42,072 nucleotides of DNA from Anaerolineae bacterium (GCA_022843745.1 JALHNB010000038.1:1-42072), one strand, 5' to 3'. Positions 22,585-31,094 are shown, counted from the stretch's first letter. Made by a program: numbers and translations. Notes: a model not told the origin generated them from the letters alone.

Positions 22585-23643
22585 ATGCCTAAAATTTTTG
22601 CCCGTGTGATGCTCTTTTTTATCATTCTCGCGCCGAGTTTAGGTGCTTCTGCGTTCGAGGAAGCCCCTACCCTGCGTGACCTCGCCGAGCAGAACGATAT
22701 TTATATTGGCGCAGCCGTATACGTCAGCCATCTGAACGATCCCCTCTTTGTTGACATCCTCGGCAGCCAATTCAACATGCTCACGCCGGAAAATGAGGCC
22801 AAAGCCTGCGAGCTTCAGCCCAGATTAGGCCAATTTGATTTTCGTAATTTTGATACACTGATGGATTTTGCCGAAGAACATGAGATGACCGTTCACGGAC
22901 ACACGCTGCTCTGGCATCAATGCGTCCCATCGTGGCTCGCCAACGGCCCTTTCAGCCGCGACGAGGCGATTGATGCCCTGCGCGACCATATTATGACCGT
23001 GGTTGGGCGCTACAAAGGCCGCATTGCCATCTGGGATGTCGCCAACGAAACGATTGCCGACGACGGCTCCGGCCTGCGCGATACCCCCTGGCGGCAGTGG
23101 ATCGGCGATGATTATGTCGAACTCGCCTTCCAGTTTGCGCACGAAGCCGACCCCGACGCGCTGCTTTTTTACAACGACTACAACATCGAAAGCGTCAATG
23201 ATAAGTCAGATGCGGTTTACGCGATGGTCAGTGATTTTCTGGCGCGTGGCATCCCGATTCACGGAGTCGGTATGCAGTCACACATGATTTTGGGGCAGAT
23301 CGACCCCTATGGAATCGCTAAAAATATGCAGCGTTTGGGCGAACTGGGTATGCAGGTGCAGATCACCGAACTCGATGTGCGCTTTGAGGGCGAACCGAGC
23401 GACCAGATTCTGCGGCGGCAGGCCAGCGATTATCGCCGGATGATGGAAACCTGCCTGGAAAGCGAATACTGCACCGCGTTTATCACCTGGGGTGTGAGTG
23501 ATCGCTATACCTGGCTGCGGGGCAGCAACCTCGGCTTTTTCGAGAATCCCGTCGTCGCGCCGCTGCTGTTCGACGACGATTACAATCCTAAACCCGCCTA
23601 TGACGCGCTGGTCGAGGTGTTAACGGAATACGCCGGGGAGTGA
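22585..23643 (+). CDS. Secreted GH10 endo-1,4-beta-xylanase
   Basis: This 352-residue protein has a signal peptide (about 1-23, MPKIFARVMLFFIILAPSLG) and one GH10 TIM barrel. The substrate-binding HGHTLLWH block is at about 104-111. The acid/base is Glu155 in WDVANE, and the nucleophile is Glu262 in ITELDVRF. The WGVSDRYTWL segment closes the active site. It cleaves the xylan backbone outside the cell. No carbohydrate-binding module is attached. The gene stands alone between two direct copies of the DMT 5' region, which suggests that it was inserted or duplicated as a unit. Confidence 0.92.
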   Translation: MPKIFARVMLFFIILAPSLGASAFEEAPTLRDLAEQNDIYIGAAVYVSHLNDPLFVDILGSQFNMLTPENEAKACELQPRLGQFDFRNFDTLMDFAEEHEMTVHGHTLLWHQCVPSWLANGPFSRDEAIDALRDHIMTVVGRYKGRIAIWDVANETIADDGSGLRDTPWRQWIGDDYVELAFQFAHEADPDALLFYNDYNIESVNDKSDAVYAMVSDFLARGIPIHGVGMQSHMILGQIDPYGIAKNMQRLGELGMQVQITELDVRFEGEPSDQILRRQASDYRRMMETCLESEYCTAFITWGVSDRYTWLRGSNLGFFENPVVAPLLFDDDYNPKPAYDALVEVLTEYAGE

Positions 23644-23712
23644 GATCGCCAGATAGAGGGGTGGCTCGCGAACCGCCCCTAAAACCACTGCCGTAGGATT
23701 CTGTTACCCCAA

Positions 23713-23938
23713 GGTGGGCAGCGCATCATTGGCGAACAAATAGCCAATGAGAATGTCGGTTGCAGACAGAATGACAAGCGATCACATAGCCTTTGATCAA
23801 TTGCAACATGGCGCTTCTTTCTGTGGGTACAGAGGCGTATTGAGAGCAAAAACGGATTGTAGAGGGCGGCCTGAACACCTGATAAGGATTGTAGAAGGCC
23901 GCCTGAGTAGCGGATAGAGCAGCATAAGCTCAATTGGT
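23713..23938 (-). pseudogene. Direct repeat copy 2: relic of DMT gene 5' end
   Basis: This matches the first codons and leader of the DMT gene but is out of frame: about 11 bp are missing near 23780 relative to the intact copy. It also holds a 31-32 bp tandem duplication (23854-23884 and 23886-23916, both starting GGATTGTAGA) that copy 1 lacks. The rest of the gap 23644-24141 has only small hairpins, such as GCGCAAC/GTTGCGC at 24059-24075. Confidence 0.78.
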
Positions 23939-24141
23939 CTGCCAGCCACGGCGCCGATGCGCCGAATGCTCATCAACGGTGACATCTATCACCACTTTTA
24001 AGTGACCGCGCATAAATTATTCAGTGCTATTGTGATAACAACGATTTTATCATGCCATGCGCAACATCGTTGCGCCGTCATGGAAGTCTTCCGCATGTCT
24101 GATGAAATGAAGGGTGGTGTTTCGGCAAGGAGGAAGGTGAA

Positions 24142-24555
24142 ATGTACAACCAATTCAATCCGATAGGCGCAAGAACTCTGAATGAGAGCAAGAACGAAGA
24201 GGTAGGCTGGACACCAGTTTACGACAATCAGCCAATCGGTGAGGGAATACCGATTAACAAGTGGGCAGTGTTCTTGAGTCTGTTCATTGTTCCCGTATTG
24301 GTGCCGCTTTTGATCGCTATCAATTGGCGGCGAATGGGTTTTTCATTAAACCGTTCAATCGCTACGCTCCTGATCGGTTGGGTGGCTTACCCTGTGCTTA
24401 ATTTTGCGCTGGTCTATCTTCTATTAAGTGTGCCAACATTTGTTGAAAACCGAGAGCTTCTAGCATCAGGTGCCTCACTGGTGACGCTTATCGCCGTCTA
24501 TGGCGGCTTGCTGGAATGGCATCGACGGGCCTATAACGACAGGGTCAGCCAGTAG
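24142..24555 (+). CDS. Membrane protein of unknown function (5' part of a TAG-split gene)
   Basis: This 137-residue product has a hydrophilic N-terminus of about 40 residues and three hydrophobic segments (WAVFLSLFIVPVLVPLLIAI, SIATLLIGWVAYPVLNFALV, and one at about 105-125). A very strong AAGGAGGAAGG site precedes the ATG. I do not recognise a family. The frame is closed by one TAG (24553-24555) and then remains open, in the same frame, to 25143. The two parts probably were, or still are, one gene of about 333 codons. Confidence 0.68.
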   Translation: MYNQFNPIGARTLNESKNEEVGWTPVYDNQPIGEGIPINKWAVFLSLFIVPVLVPLLIAINWRRMGFSLNRSIATLLIGWVAYPVLNFALVYLLLSVPTFVENRELLASGASLVTLIAVYGGLLEWHRRAYNDRVSQ

Positions 24556-24588
24556 GCGGTAAAGCCTCAGTTCTGGCGCACTGGCTGT

Positions 24589-25143
24589 GTGGGCTATGTT
24601 CTTCTGGGACTTCTGATCCTTTTTCCAGCCTATAGCGTTGTGACACAGAGTATCGAGAGTCTGATGACAGGGATACAAGGCGCTCTCCCACAAGCAACCT
24701 ACAATGACGAATATATCGCTTTTCAATATCCGGCGGGCTGGAATTTCGTCGAGAACTATGTTGACGTGTGCGAGACCGATTCCACCCTCGACTGTATTGG
24801 AGGTTTTAGTGGGATTGGCATTGCGTTCAATATCGTTCGTGAGCATAGTTTTCTGATTGCGTTCAATTCAAACGAGGCGTTAGTCGAAAATTTCTGGGAA
24901 GCATTCAACGACAACAACCGGGGCTATACTCAATATCCACCTACAGTGTTCACAGTCTCTGGCTTTGAGGCAATCCAGCAAGCGGCACAGAGCAAAGACA
25001 GATTGCTCACCGTTTATCTGGTGCGTCTGTCGTCACAAGAAGCCTTGTGGATATATGCATGGCAGCTTGACCACTCAACTGACCATCAGGTGCAGGCATT
25101 TGTCGATAGTCTGGTGATTAAACCGAACGCGGCGCAGCGGTAA
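24589..25143 (+). CDS. Membrane-anchored extracytoplasmic protein (3' part of a TAG-split gene)
   Basis: If started at the GTG at 24589 this gives 184 residues: one hydrophobic segment (VGYVLLGLLILFPAYSVV) and then a soluble domain (YIAFQYPAGWNFVENY, ending VQAFVDSLVIKP) like the PsbP/DUF1795-type surface domains of unknown function. No ribosome site lies before the GTG, and the sequence between the TAG and the GTG is in frame (AVKPQFWRTGC). This is the reason to read it as the continuation of the upstream ORF. Confidence 0.62.
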   Translation: MGYVLLGLLILFPAYSVVTQSIESLMTGIQGALPQATYNDEYIAFQYPAGWNFVENYVDVCETDSTLDCIGGFSGIGIAFNIVREHSFLIAFNSNEALVENFWEAFNDNNRGYTQYPPTVFTVSGFEAIQQAAQSKDRLLTVYLVRLSSQEALWIYAWQLDHSTDHQVQAFVDSLVIKPNAAQR

Positions 25144-25175
25144 CAATCAGGGGGATTACAGGGGAACAAGGGAAC

Positions 25176-25209
25176 AGGGGCAGCGTGTTAATCCATCACC
25201 GCTGCCCCT
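25176..25209. terminator. Hairpin between convergent genes
   Basis: Perfect 10-bp arms AGGGGCAGCG (25176-25185) and CGCTGCCCCT (25200-25209) lie between two convergent stop codons. There is no T-run, so termination is only suggested by position. Its outer bases resemble the GTAGGGG palindromes (GGGGCA ... TGCCCCTAC). Confidence 0.5.
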
Positions 25210-25256
25210 ACCTCCGTGCTGATCATCAGTCCAGTTTCATTTTGAAAAGAACCCAA

Positions 25257-26402
25257 TTACCGCAAGCCCACTGGCGCTAACTCCCCGATGGAGCTTTCCA
25301 GCTCATCCGGCGTGTCGGTGCGGACGCTTTTCGCGGTAGGTGGCAGCGGCGTATCGTACTGGTAGCCGGGGTCGGTTTTCTGTTTCTCCCAGATTTCGCG
25401 CATTTCCCGCCATGCGCTGATGAGTGTGCGCGGCGCGGGCATGTCATCGGCGACGGCCTCATGCAGTTTTTTGAGGTTGTAGCACGGGACTCCCGCGTAC
25501 ATATGATGTTCACAATGCCAGTTCATGCGCCAATAGAGGAAGCTCACCAGCGGATGTAGGGTCATCGTGCGGACACATTTGCGAAAATCCGTCACATTGT
25601 CCTGCAAACCGCAGTGCTGTGGCAGACCGACAAAATAGGACAGCCAGTTTGCGATGAACGGGAAAAACGTGAGCAAAAGTGGCAGCACCCACAGGCCAGT
25701 CGCGATCCCGATCAGCACAATCGAGCCGTGAAAGGCCAGCAGCAGGCGTGACCACCACATCGACTTGCGGTGTTCTTCCGGCTGGTCGGTATGTAGCTTC
25801 ATCAGCCATTCGTTGATCGGCACATCGGCGGGTGCGACGATCCCCAGCGCGGATTTGATGGTAATCCAGATTGTCGAGAACAGGCCGCCCTTGCCAAAAA
25901 CACGATAGGGCTGCGTGAACAGATTGACCGTGAACAATTGCAGCATAAAGAACGAGGCCAGCGACGGCTCAATCGGGAGCAGATTTTCGCGATCCCCCTC
26001 GACATGCAGCGTGTAGCGGTGGTGATAGGTGTGGCTGCTGCCATAGTCGAACGGATCCCACCAGCTTAACAGGCTGAAGAAGTACATGAAAAATTTATTC
26101 AACCACTTGGTGCGGAACACCGTGCCGTGACCGAGTTCGTGCGGGGCGACACCGACAAAAAAGCTGCCGACGGTGCCGTGCAGCCACAGCGCGACCAAAA
26201 ATCCCAGCCACGCCTGCTGCACCCAAAAGAGATAGGTCACGGTGCCAGTCGCCACAAACAAGGCGATGTGTCCCCCGGCCTGAAACCATCCCTGCGCGTC
26301 ACTGCGTTTCGAAAGTTCGCGCAGCTTCGCGCCGGGGATCGGACAGCGATACCAGTTAACTCGAAGCGTTTTTCGCACATCAGCAAGCGGTTGGTAGGTC
26401 AT
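25257..26402 (-). CDS. Membrane fatty acid desaturase family protein
   Basis: This 381-residue protein has the three histidine boxes of membrane di-iron desaturases: HELGHG (His88, His92), HTYHH (124-128) and HCEHH (near 297), separated by long hydrophobic segments. It should introduce a double bond or hydroxyl into an acyl chain, or act on a carotenoid-like lipid, in the inner membrane. The C-terminal 60 residues are hydrophilic. AAAGGG lies upstream of the ATG. It stands alone, convergent with the split membrane protein gene. Confidence 0.85.
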   Translation of the reverse strand: MTYQPLADVRKTLRVNWYRCPIPGAKLRELSKRSDAQGWFQAGGHIALFVATGTVTYLFWVQQAWLGFLVALWLHGTVGSFFVGVAPHELGHGTVFRTKWLNKFFMYFFSLLSWWDPFDYGSSHTYHHRYTLHVEGDRENLLPIEPSLASFFMLQLFTVNLFTQPYRVFGKGGLFSTIWITIKSALGIVAPADVPINEWLMKLHTDQPEEHRKSMWWSRLLLAFHGSIVLIGIATGLWVLPLLLTFFPFIANWLSYFVGLPQHCGLQDNVTDFRKCVRTMTLHPLVSFLYWRMNWHCEHHMYAGVPCYNLKKLHEAVADDMPAPRTLISAWREMREIWEKQKTDPGYQYDTPLPPTAKSVRTDTPDELESSIGELAPVGLR

Positions 26403-26487
26403 GTCGAATTCCCTTTTCTTCGCAAGAATCTAAGTTGCCGTGAGATTACTGCAAAGGCGGGATGTTCGCAAATGACAGCCTATAGGT

Positions 26488-27033
26488 TCATCCACCTCCT
26501 GGCATATTGACAAACAAAGTTGCCAGACTGCGAGCCTGTAAAGCCTCAAGAGGTTTGTCAGTCGCTTCATAAATATCGGCCTGCAAGCTCAGGCTGCGAG
26601 ATCGTATCGCGTTAGCATTCTCGACTTCTGTAAAACGATCAAGCTCCGCTACTAACGACTGATTCAGTTGGAGGGCCGCGCCATAAAACTGGCTCGCAAC
26701 AAGCTGTTCACTCGCGCCGAAAAGCGAGTCAAAATCGATCTGCTCATCGGTGATGGCGTTTTCGATTTGACGCAATGCCTCAACCGATTGAGTCACACGA
26801 TCCGCAATCGAGCCACGACCAGACGTATTTAATGCCTCAAGCAGCTCCGGCACGCGATCAAAGTTGATGCCCGATGAATTGAAGATATCCATCAGAAGCA
26901 TGTCAAGCTCACGATTAACACTACCACCGCCACCAGTACCGACACTGTAGCGAACGCTGGCAATTAGTGCAGCCCGCTGCGCACACAGATACTTGCAATT
27001 TGTCGTCACTGGATTCAAGCAATCACATGTCAT
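26488..27033 (-). CDS. Unknown protein with Cys-bearing N-terminus, partner of the TIR gene
   Basis: This 181-residue protein begins MTCDCLNPVTTNCKYLCAQ with four cysteines in fifteen residues, then a Gly-rich linker (SVGTGGGGSV) and a helical, TPR-like remainder (ALQLNQSLVAELDRF, ALQARSLATLF). No known family is recognised. A strong AAGGAG site precedes the ATG at 27033. It starts 55 bp after the end of the TIR-TPR gene in the same direction, so the two form an operon. The cysteines could bind metal or act in lipid modification, although there is no hydrophobic signal segment before them. Confidence 0.65.
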   Translation of the reverse strand: MTCDCLNPVTTNCKYLCAQRAALIASVRYSVGTGGGGSVNRELDMLLMDIFNSSGINFDRVPELLEALNTSGRGSIADRVTQSVEALRQIENAITDEQIDFDSLFGASEQLVASQFYGAALQLNQSLVAELDRFTEVENANAIRSRSLSLQADIYEATDKPLEALQARSLATLFVNMPGGG

Positions 27034-27088
27034 CTTTCATCTCCTTCGCTATAAACGAAAAAAACATATCTCCTCAACATTTGCCCAC

Positions 27089-28611
27089 TCACGCCGCGCA
27101 CTGTTGAAAGGACTCGTTGGCACGTTCGATTTTTGTGTTGCTCCACAGGAGTGGTATGCTCGGCGGATTGGTCAGGAGCGTATTGCGAAATTCCCCCCAG
27201 TAGACACAGGCTTCCTCATCGTTTTCAAGACCTTCGTAACTGAGGGCGAGATAATAGGTCATATTCAGATAGGCTATTGCCACGATGCTTCTTTCGACTT
27301 CAGTGAGGTCAGGCGTTGGCTTGAATATCGATACCCACTCAAGCAGCGCATTGACGGCTTCATCATAATTGCCGTCGTCATACTCAATTGCACCAATGAC
27401 CCGGTCAATGAGGGCTGCATTACCGATCTCTCTACCCTGAAGCGTATCCAGCGTGTCGCGAGCTTCTGATAGCTGCCTATTCTCACGGAAAACATCGGCG
27501 AGATTGATATAGGGATCGGGATAATCCGGGCTAATGTTGATAGCCTTCTGGAATGCGTCAATCGAACAGGGGTACTCTCGAAGCTGTGCGCAGGCAACCC
27601 CCAGTCATTGAACCAGGCGGCGACGTTTAGCCCTGCATCAACATAAGGCTGCTCGCTCAGTCTCTCCCAGCGGGACTCATCCGGCTCCAGCATCTGGCAC
27701 GCATTTCGGTAGCGATCCCTGGCAGCCGCAAAGTCATGGATAATCAGCAGATTTGAAGCGATGGCGCGTTCTTGCAGCGCGGCGGCAACCTGGAACTGGA
27801 ACTGAGCTTCTTTGTATAATAGATAAGCGCCTCCTGCCGCCAATGACGCAGTGAGTGCTAAAACCAAAAGCACGATCTGTGCTATACGGAGCCGCCTAAT
27901 GAGCCTTCGGATACGCGCTTCTTCCCTTTCACGCTCCTGGGCAATGTGCAGGCTTTTAAGAATATATTGTTGTTGAAGTGGTGCAGGTTGTGGCAGCTTA
28001 TCCTTTGCATTCTCAAGCCATTTCATTGCCATTGTCAGGTCATCACCCTGTAGCAAGAGGCTCAGGTTATGCTTCATACTGGCCCAATCGGCAGCACGCA
28101 CTAAAAGCCGTGTATGCTCGTCAACATAATCGAGATCGGTATCAACTGCCTGGAGTAACGCCTGCAATTTCTCCTGAAATTTCGCTTCATCGGTGAAGTT
28201 AATCCAGTTCAAGCCGGAAAGGACACGCCAATTGTCGCGAGCAATCGTCAATAAATCACGATCTTTCAATAATGCCCGCTGAAAGTCGTTCAATACTACG
28301 GTAATAAGTTCAGCGTATGCTTTCTGTTCGTTCGTGTTTTGATACAGGATGGGGACGATGCGTTTATTCAGTTTTATAGCGTGTTCTATTTCCAGATTGC
28401 AGATTGGAGAAGCAAGAGAACTGGGGCTGATGATGACGACAACATTATCAGAAGCCAGTATGCCTTCACATATTTTATCCCACCACTCCGCCGCAAGTGG
28501 GATGTTATTCCAATCTATCCATATATCGCGCTTCCCCTCAACCAGATTTGTATGAAGGCGTTGACCAAATTCGATATCCTTACGTGAGTAAGAAATGAAC
28601 ATATCGGCCAT
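27089..28611 (-). CDS. TIR-domain protein with TM segment and TPR-like C-terminus (frameshifted)
   Basis: Residues 1-140 form a TIR domain: MFISYSRKD at the start, IWIDWNNIP, and VVIISPSSLASPICNLEIEHA, with Glu74 at the position of the catalytic glutamate in NAD-cleaving TIR domains. A basic helix leads to a TM segment (about 244-267), followed by a helical part with repeats (AFQKAINISPDYPDPYINLA) typical of TPRs. The frame changes after residue about 338 at a run of five C (27598-27602, plus strand); one extra base there would restore an ORF to the TGA at 27089, about 507 residues in total. As it stands the ORF ends at 27274 with nonsense sequence. The role may be signalling or defence by NAD depletion; this follows from the family only. 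Confidence 0.75.
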
Positions 28612-28698
28612 GTTTAAACACTTTCATATTCAGGAATACATTCGAATCCAGTATATCCCATATTATCATGATTTAACACGAAACTACTATCACAACTT

Positions 28699-28980
28699 TC
28701 ACAAATTCGGTTTTTGCCAGCCGCCGAAGGTCGCCTCGACAAACTGCGCCACTTTCAGCGCCACATGTTCGCGCCAGGGATGCGTGACAATCTCGATTGG
28801 TAAGACTTCGAGCAATGTCCCGGCATGTACCACTGCACCCCTACAAAAATGTTGTCTTGTGATCCCGATTAATTCTGAAATAAAGTGCATTGCCCGCCAC
28901 TTTACCCCTCCATATTGAATTGTCAGCCGCTGATGAGCCGCCGGAAATTCACTTTTGAGTGTCGAAAGTTCTATTTGCAT
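28699..28980 (-). CDS. Doubtful 93-residue ORF
   Basis: The frame is open and begins MQIELSTLKSEFPAAHQ, but no family is recognised. A decayed GTAGGGG palindrome (about 28822-28850) falls in the middle and supplies part of the sequence (HFCRGAVVHAG). It may be a composite of a gene remnant and repeat. The surrounding stretch 28612-29235 holds no other gene that I can support; the 5' side of the TIR gene is AT-rich and probably contains its promoter. Confidence 0.25.
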   Translation of the reverse strand: MQIELSTLKSEFPAAHQRLTIQYGGVKWRAMHFISELIGITRQHFCRGAVVHAGTLLEVLPIEIVTHPWREHVALKVAQFVEATFGGWQKPNL

Positions 28981-29235
28981 AATGCTTGCATACTGCTACT
29001 ACAAGACAAGTTTTTCATGCTCATTTCGCAGCGTTCGGCGCTGCTCGGCGATTTTGCTGCCGGAGGGGTTCAGAAGCGAAAACGGCATCGTGGTGTCGTG
29101 AACATGCTATACTGTGACCGCAAAACATCATCACTTTATGGCTGGTTTTGATGACGGCTTCCTTACTGCGTGAACCGTCAGCCCGTTCAGCTTGATCGCA
29201 AGGCCGCGAAACGAAAATCACTTATAGGAGAAATC

Positions 29236-29577
29236 ATGACACTTGAAACCACTATCGAAAAATATTTTGCCGCGTGGAGCGAACCGGATGCTGCCGCGCG
29301 AAAAGCACTTCTGGAAGCGGTCTGGAGCGCCGACGGCACTTACACCGATCCTATGGCTCATGCTGCCAACCGCGCTGAACTCGATGCACTCATCGCCAAG
29401 GTTCTGAGTACAAATCCCGGCGCGAAATTCACGCTCAGGGATAAAATCGACGCGCATCATGGTCATATCCGTTTTTACTGGACGCTCACGTTTGCCGATG
29501 GGACGGAAGCGCCGGGGATGGATTACGGTGAAGTCGCGCCGGATGGCAAGCTGATAAAAATCGTCGGCTTCTTTTAA
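29236..29577 (+). CDS. SnoaL/NTF2-like protein
   Basis: This 113-residue protein has the cone-shaped NTF2-like fold pattern: an N-terminal helix (TTIEKYFAAWSEPDAAARKALLEAVWSADGTYTDPM), then strands ending GYGEV-like MDYGEVAPDGKLIKIVGFF. Related proteins are polyketide cyclase-like or of unknown function. TAGGAGA lies just before the ATG at 29236; the frame extends upstream to 29170 without support. It is followed by a GNAT gene after a short gap. Confidence 0.8.
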   Translation: MTLETTIEKYFAAWSEPDAAARKALLEAVWSADGTYTDPMAHAANRAELDALIAKVLSTNPGAKFTLRDKIDAHHGHIRFYWTLTFADGTEAPGMDYGEVAPDGKLIKIVGFF

Positions 29578-29603
29578 GCGAATATCGTTCGCGGGTGACA
29601 GGT

Positions 29604-30305
29604 ATGATTTACAGCGATGCTGACCTCGTTCAGATGCAGGCCGAAGCGCTCTTTTTGCATGACGCGAACGGCAAGCTGTTGGGCATCAACGAGCCGGGTA
29701 ACGATGCCCCTGCCCCACGCTTTTTTCTAAGCCGCACAAAATCGACAAACCTCTGGCGCACACGTTATGACCTGCCCATTGACCTCGCCGCACAAATCGA
29801 ACGGTTGGCGGCGGATGAGCCAGTCGTCAGCGATCTCCTTGAAGCGCCACGTCACGCCGCGAAATATGCGGAGCTGCTGAGTCAGCACGCCCCGGTTATC
29901 GAGACGGATGCCGGGCCAGCCTATTATCTGCTGGAAACCGATCTGCCTCACGATGCCGTGATAATTACGCCGGAGAATATCGGCCTGCTGGAAGCGTATT
30001 TTCCCTGGCTGCTGACGACCCTCGGCGATTATGCGCCCGTCTCAGCAACTATTGTGGATGGAAACGCGGTGGCGGTTTGCTTTTGTTCGCGCATCACAGC
30101 GAAAGTGTGCGAAGCGGGTGTCCACACCGAAGATGCCTTTCGCGGGCATGGTTACGCCACAAATGCGGTGCGCGGCTGGGCAGCGGCGATCCATTCAAGT
30201 GGGCGATTGCCACTCTACGATACGTCATGGGATAACAAGGCATCGCAGGCCATCGCGCGGAAATTGGGCGGCGTACAGTATGGTGCGAATTTCAGCATCA
30301 CTTAG
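29604..30305 (+). CDS. GNAT-family acetyltransferase
   Basis: This 233-residue protein carries its acetyl-CoA binding motif late in the sequence (AGVHTEDAFRGHGYATNAVRGWAA, about 188-211) after a long N-terminal region, as in GNATs with a fused, degenerate first half. The substrate is unknown. The ATG at 29604 is likely; a GTG lies nine bases earlier. It is in the same transcript as the SnoaL-like gene (26 bp gap). Confidence 0.75.
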   Translation: MIYSDADLVQMQAEALFLHDANGKLLGINEPGNDAPAPRFFLSRTKSTNLWRTRYDLPIDLAAQIERLAADEPVVSDLLEAPRHAAKYAELLSQHAPVIETDAGPAYYLLETDLPHDAVIITPENIGLLEAYFPWLLTTLGDYAPVSATIVDGNAVAVCFCSRITAKVCEAGVHTEDAFRGHGYATNAVRGWAAAIHSSGRLPLYDTSWDNKASQAIARKLGGVQYGANFSIT

Positions 30306-30345
30306 GTTAACTGCATATTTCCATCGAGTGGCAACGATCTCAGGT

Positions 30346-30351
30346 TATAAT
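30346..30351 (+). promoter_or_regulatory. -10 box for xisHI
   Basis: A perfect TATAAT lies 40 bp before the XisH start codon, in the gap after the GNAT gene. No good -35 hexamer is present, so an activator or extended context may be needed. Confidence 0.4.
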
Positions 30352-30390
30352 AGAGATAAACTCGTCAAAGTTTATTGGCTGAATATCGCT

Positions 30391-30810
30391 ATGCCAAATG
30401 AAGATCGTTACCATCATATCGTTCTGCGCTGTTTGAAAAAGGCAGGTTGGTCGATTCTAAAAGAGCAAGAATACATCTCGATTGGAACACATAATGATAC
30501 AAATCGCCGCTTGTATATCGACATCAAGGCACGGCGAAATGATAGGCAATTGGTTCTTATTGAAGTTAAAGGACTAGAGAGATCACCTGTACATGAATTG
30601 ATGGAACTGCTAGGACAATATTTGATTTATCAGATTGCGCTGGATTATCTTTTCATCGAAATACCACTTTATATTGCTATACCCGAAACGGCTTATCAAG
30701 AAATTATTCAACACGTTCTTGGTCAAGAGATGATGAGCCGTTATGCGATCCCACTCCTTATTTTCGACCCGGTTCAAGAGGAGATTATTCAATGGATACC
30801 CGAACTCTAA
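30391..30810 (+). CDS. xisH: XisH-family protein (fdxN element excision controlling factor)
   Basis: This 139-residue protein matches XisH across its length: a helical start (EDRYHHIVLRCLKKAGWSI), then YIDIKARR and LVLIEVKG, which give Asp44, Glu58 and Lys60 of a PD-(D/E)XK nuclease fold, then ELLGQYLIYQIAL and the ending EEIIQWIPEL. In Anabaena, XisH and XisI are required with the recombinase XisF to excise the fdxN element during heterocyst formation. No recombinase or nif gene is present here, so the local role is unknown. It is AT-richer than its neighbours and overlaps xisI by 19 bp. Confidence 0.87.
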   Translation: MPNEDRYHHIVLRCLKKAGWSILKEQEYISIGTHNDTNRRLYIDIKARRNDRQLVLIEVKGLERSPVHELMELLGQYLIYQIALDYLFIEIPLYIAIPETAYQEIIQHVLGQEMMSRYAIPLLIFDPVQEEIIQWIPEL

Positions 30811-31094
30811 AACAGATTCTCGTCGAAGAGATGCAAAAATATGCTGGTGAAGGGCTTAACGCCTACAGCTATCTCACCGAAAACGAAAGCGAGAGTCTCT
30901 ATACAATCGTGGACATCGCCAATGTTCGCGGAAAACGTGTTATCGGCACAGTATTGGTGGCGCGGCTGCATGACGACAAGATTGTCATTGATCTTGACCA
31001 CAACAACAAGCCGCTTGAGGATGCGCTCACAGCACGAGGCGTTCCGAAAGATCAACTGGTGCTTGCCTATCGCGATATGACGCTGCCCGCCTAA
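30792..31094 (+). CDS. xisI: XisI-family protein
   Basis: This 100-residue protein matches XisI: the early MDTRTLKQILVEEMQKYAG helix, the central VARLHDDKIVIDLDHNNKPLEDALTARGVPKDQLVLAYRD segment typical of the family. Its start lies inside the 3' end of xisH (19-bp overlap in another frame), which implies translational coupling and a joint complex. XisI is the usual partner of XisH in cyanobacteria and Chloroflexota. It has no catalytic motif that I can see. Confidence 0.87.
   Translation: MDTRTLKQILVEEMQKYAGEGLNAYSYLTENESESLYTIVDIANVRGKRVIGTVLVARLHDDKIVIDLDHNNKPLEDALTARGVPKDQLVLAYRDMTLPA

Noticed and set aside
28699-28980. A confident gene call for the 93-residue ORF
   Set aside because: A decayed repeat lies in its middle and no family is recognised; it is listed only with low confidence.
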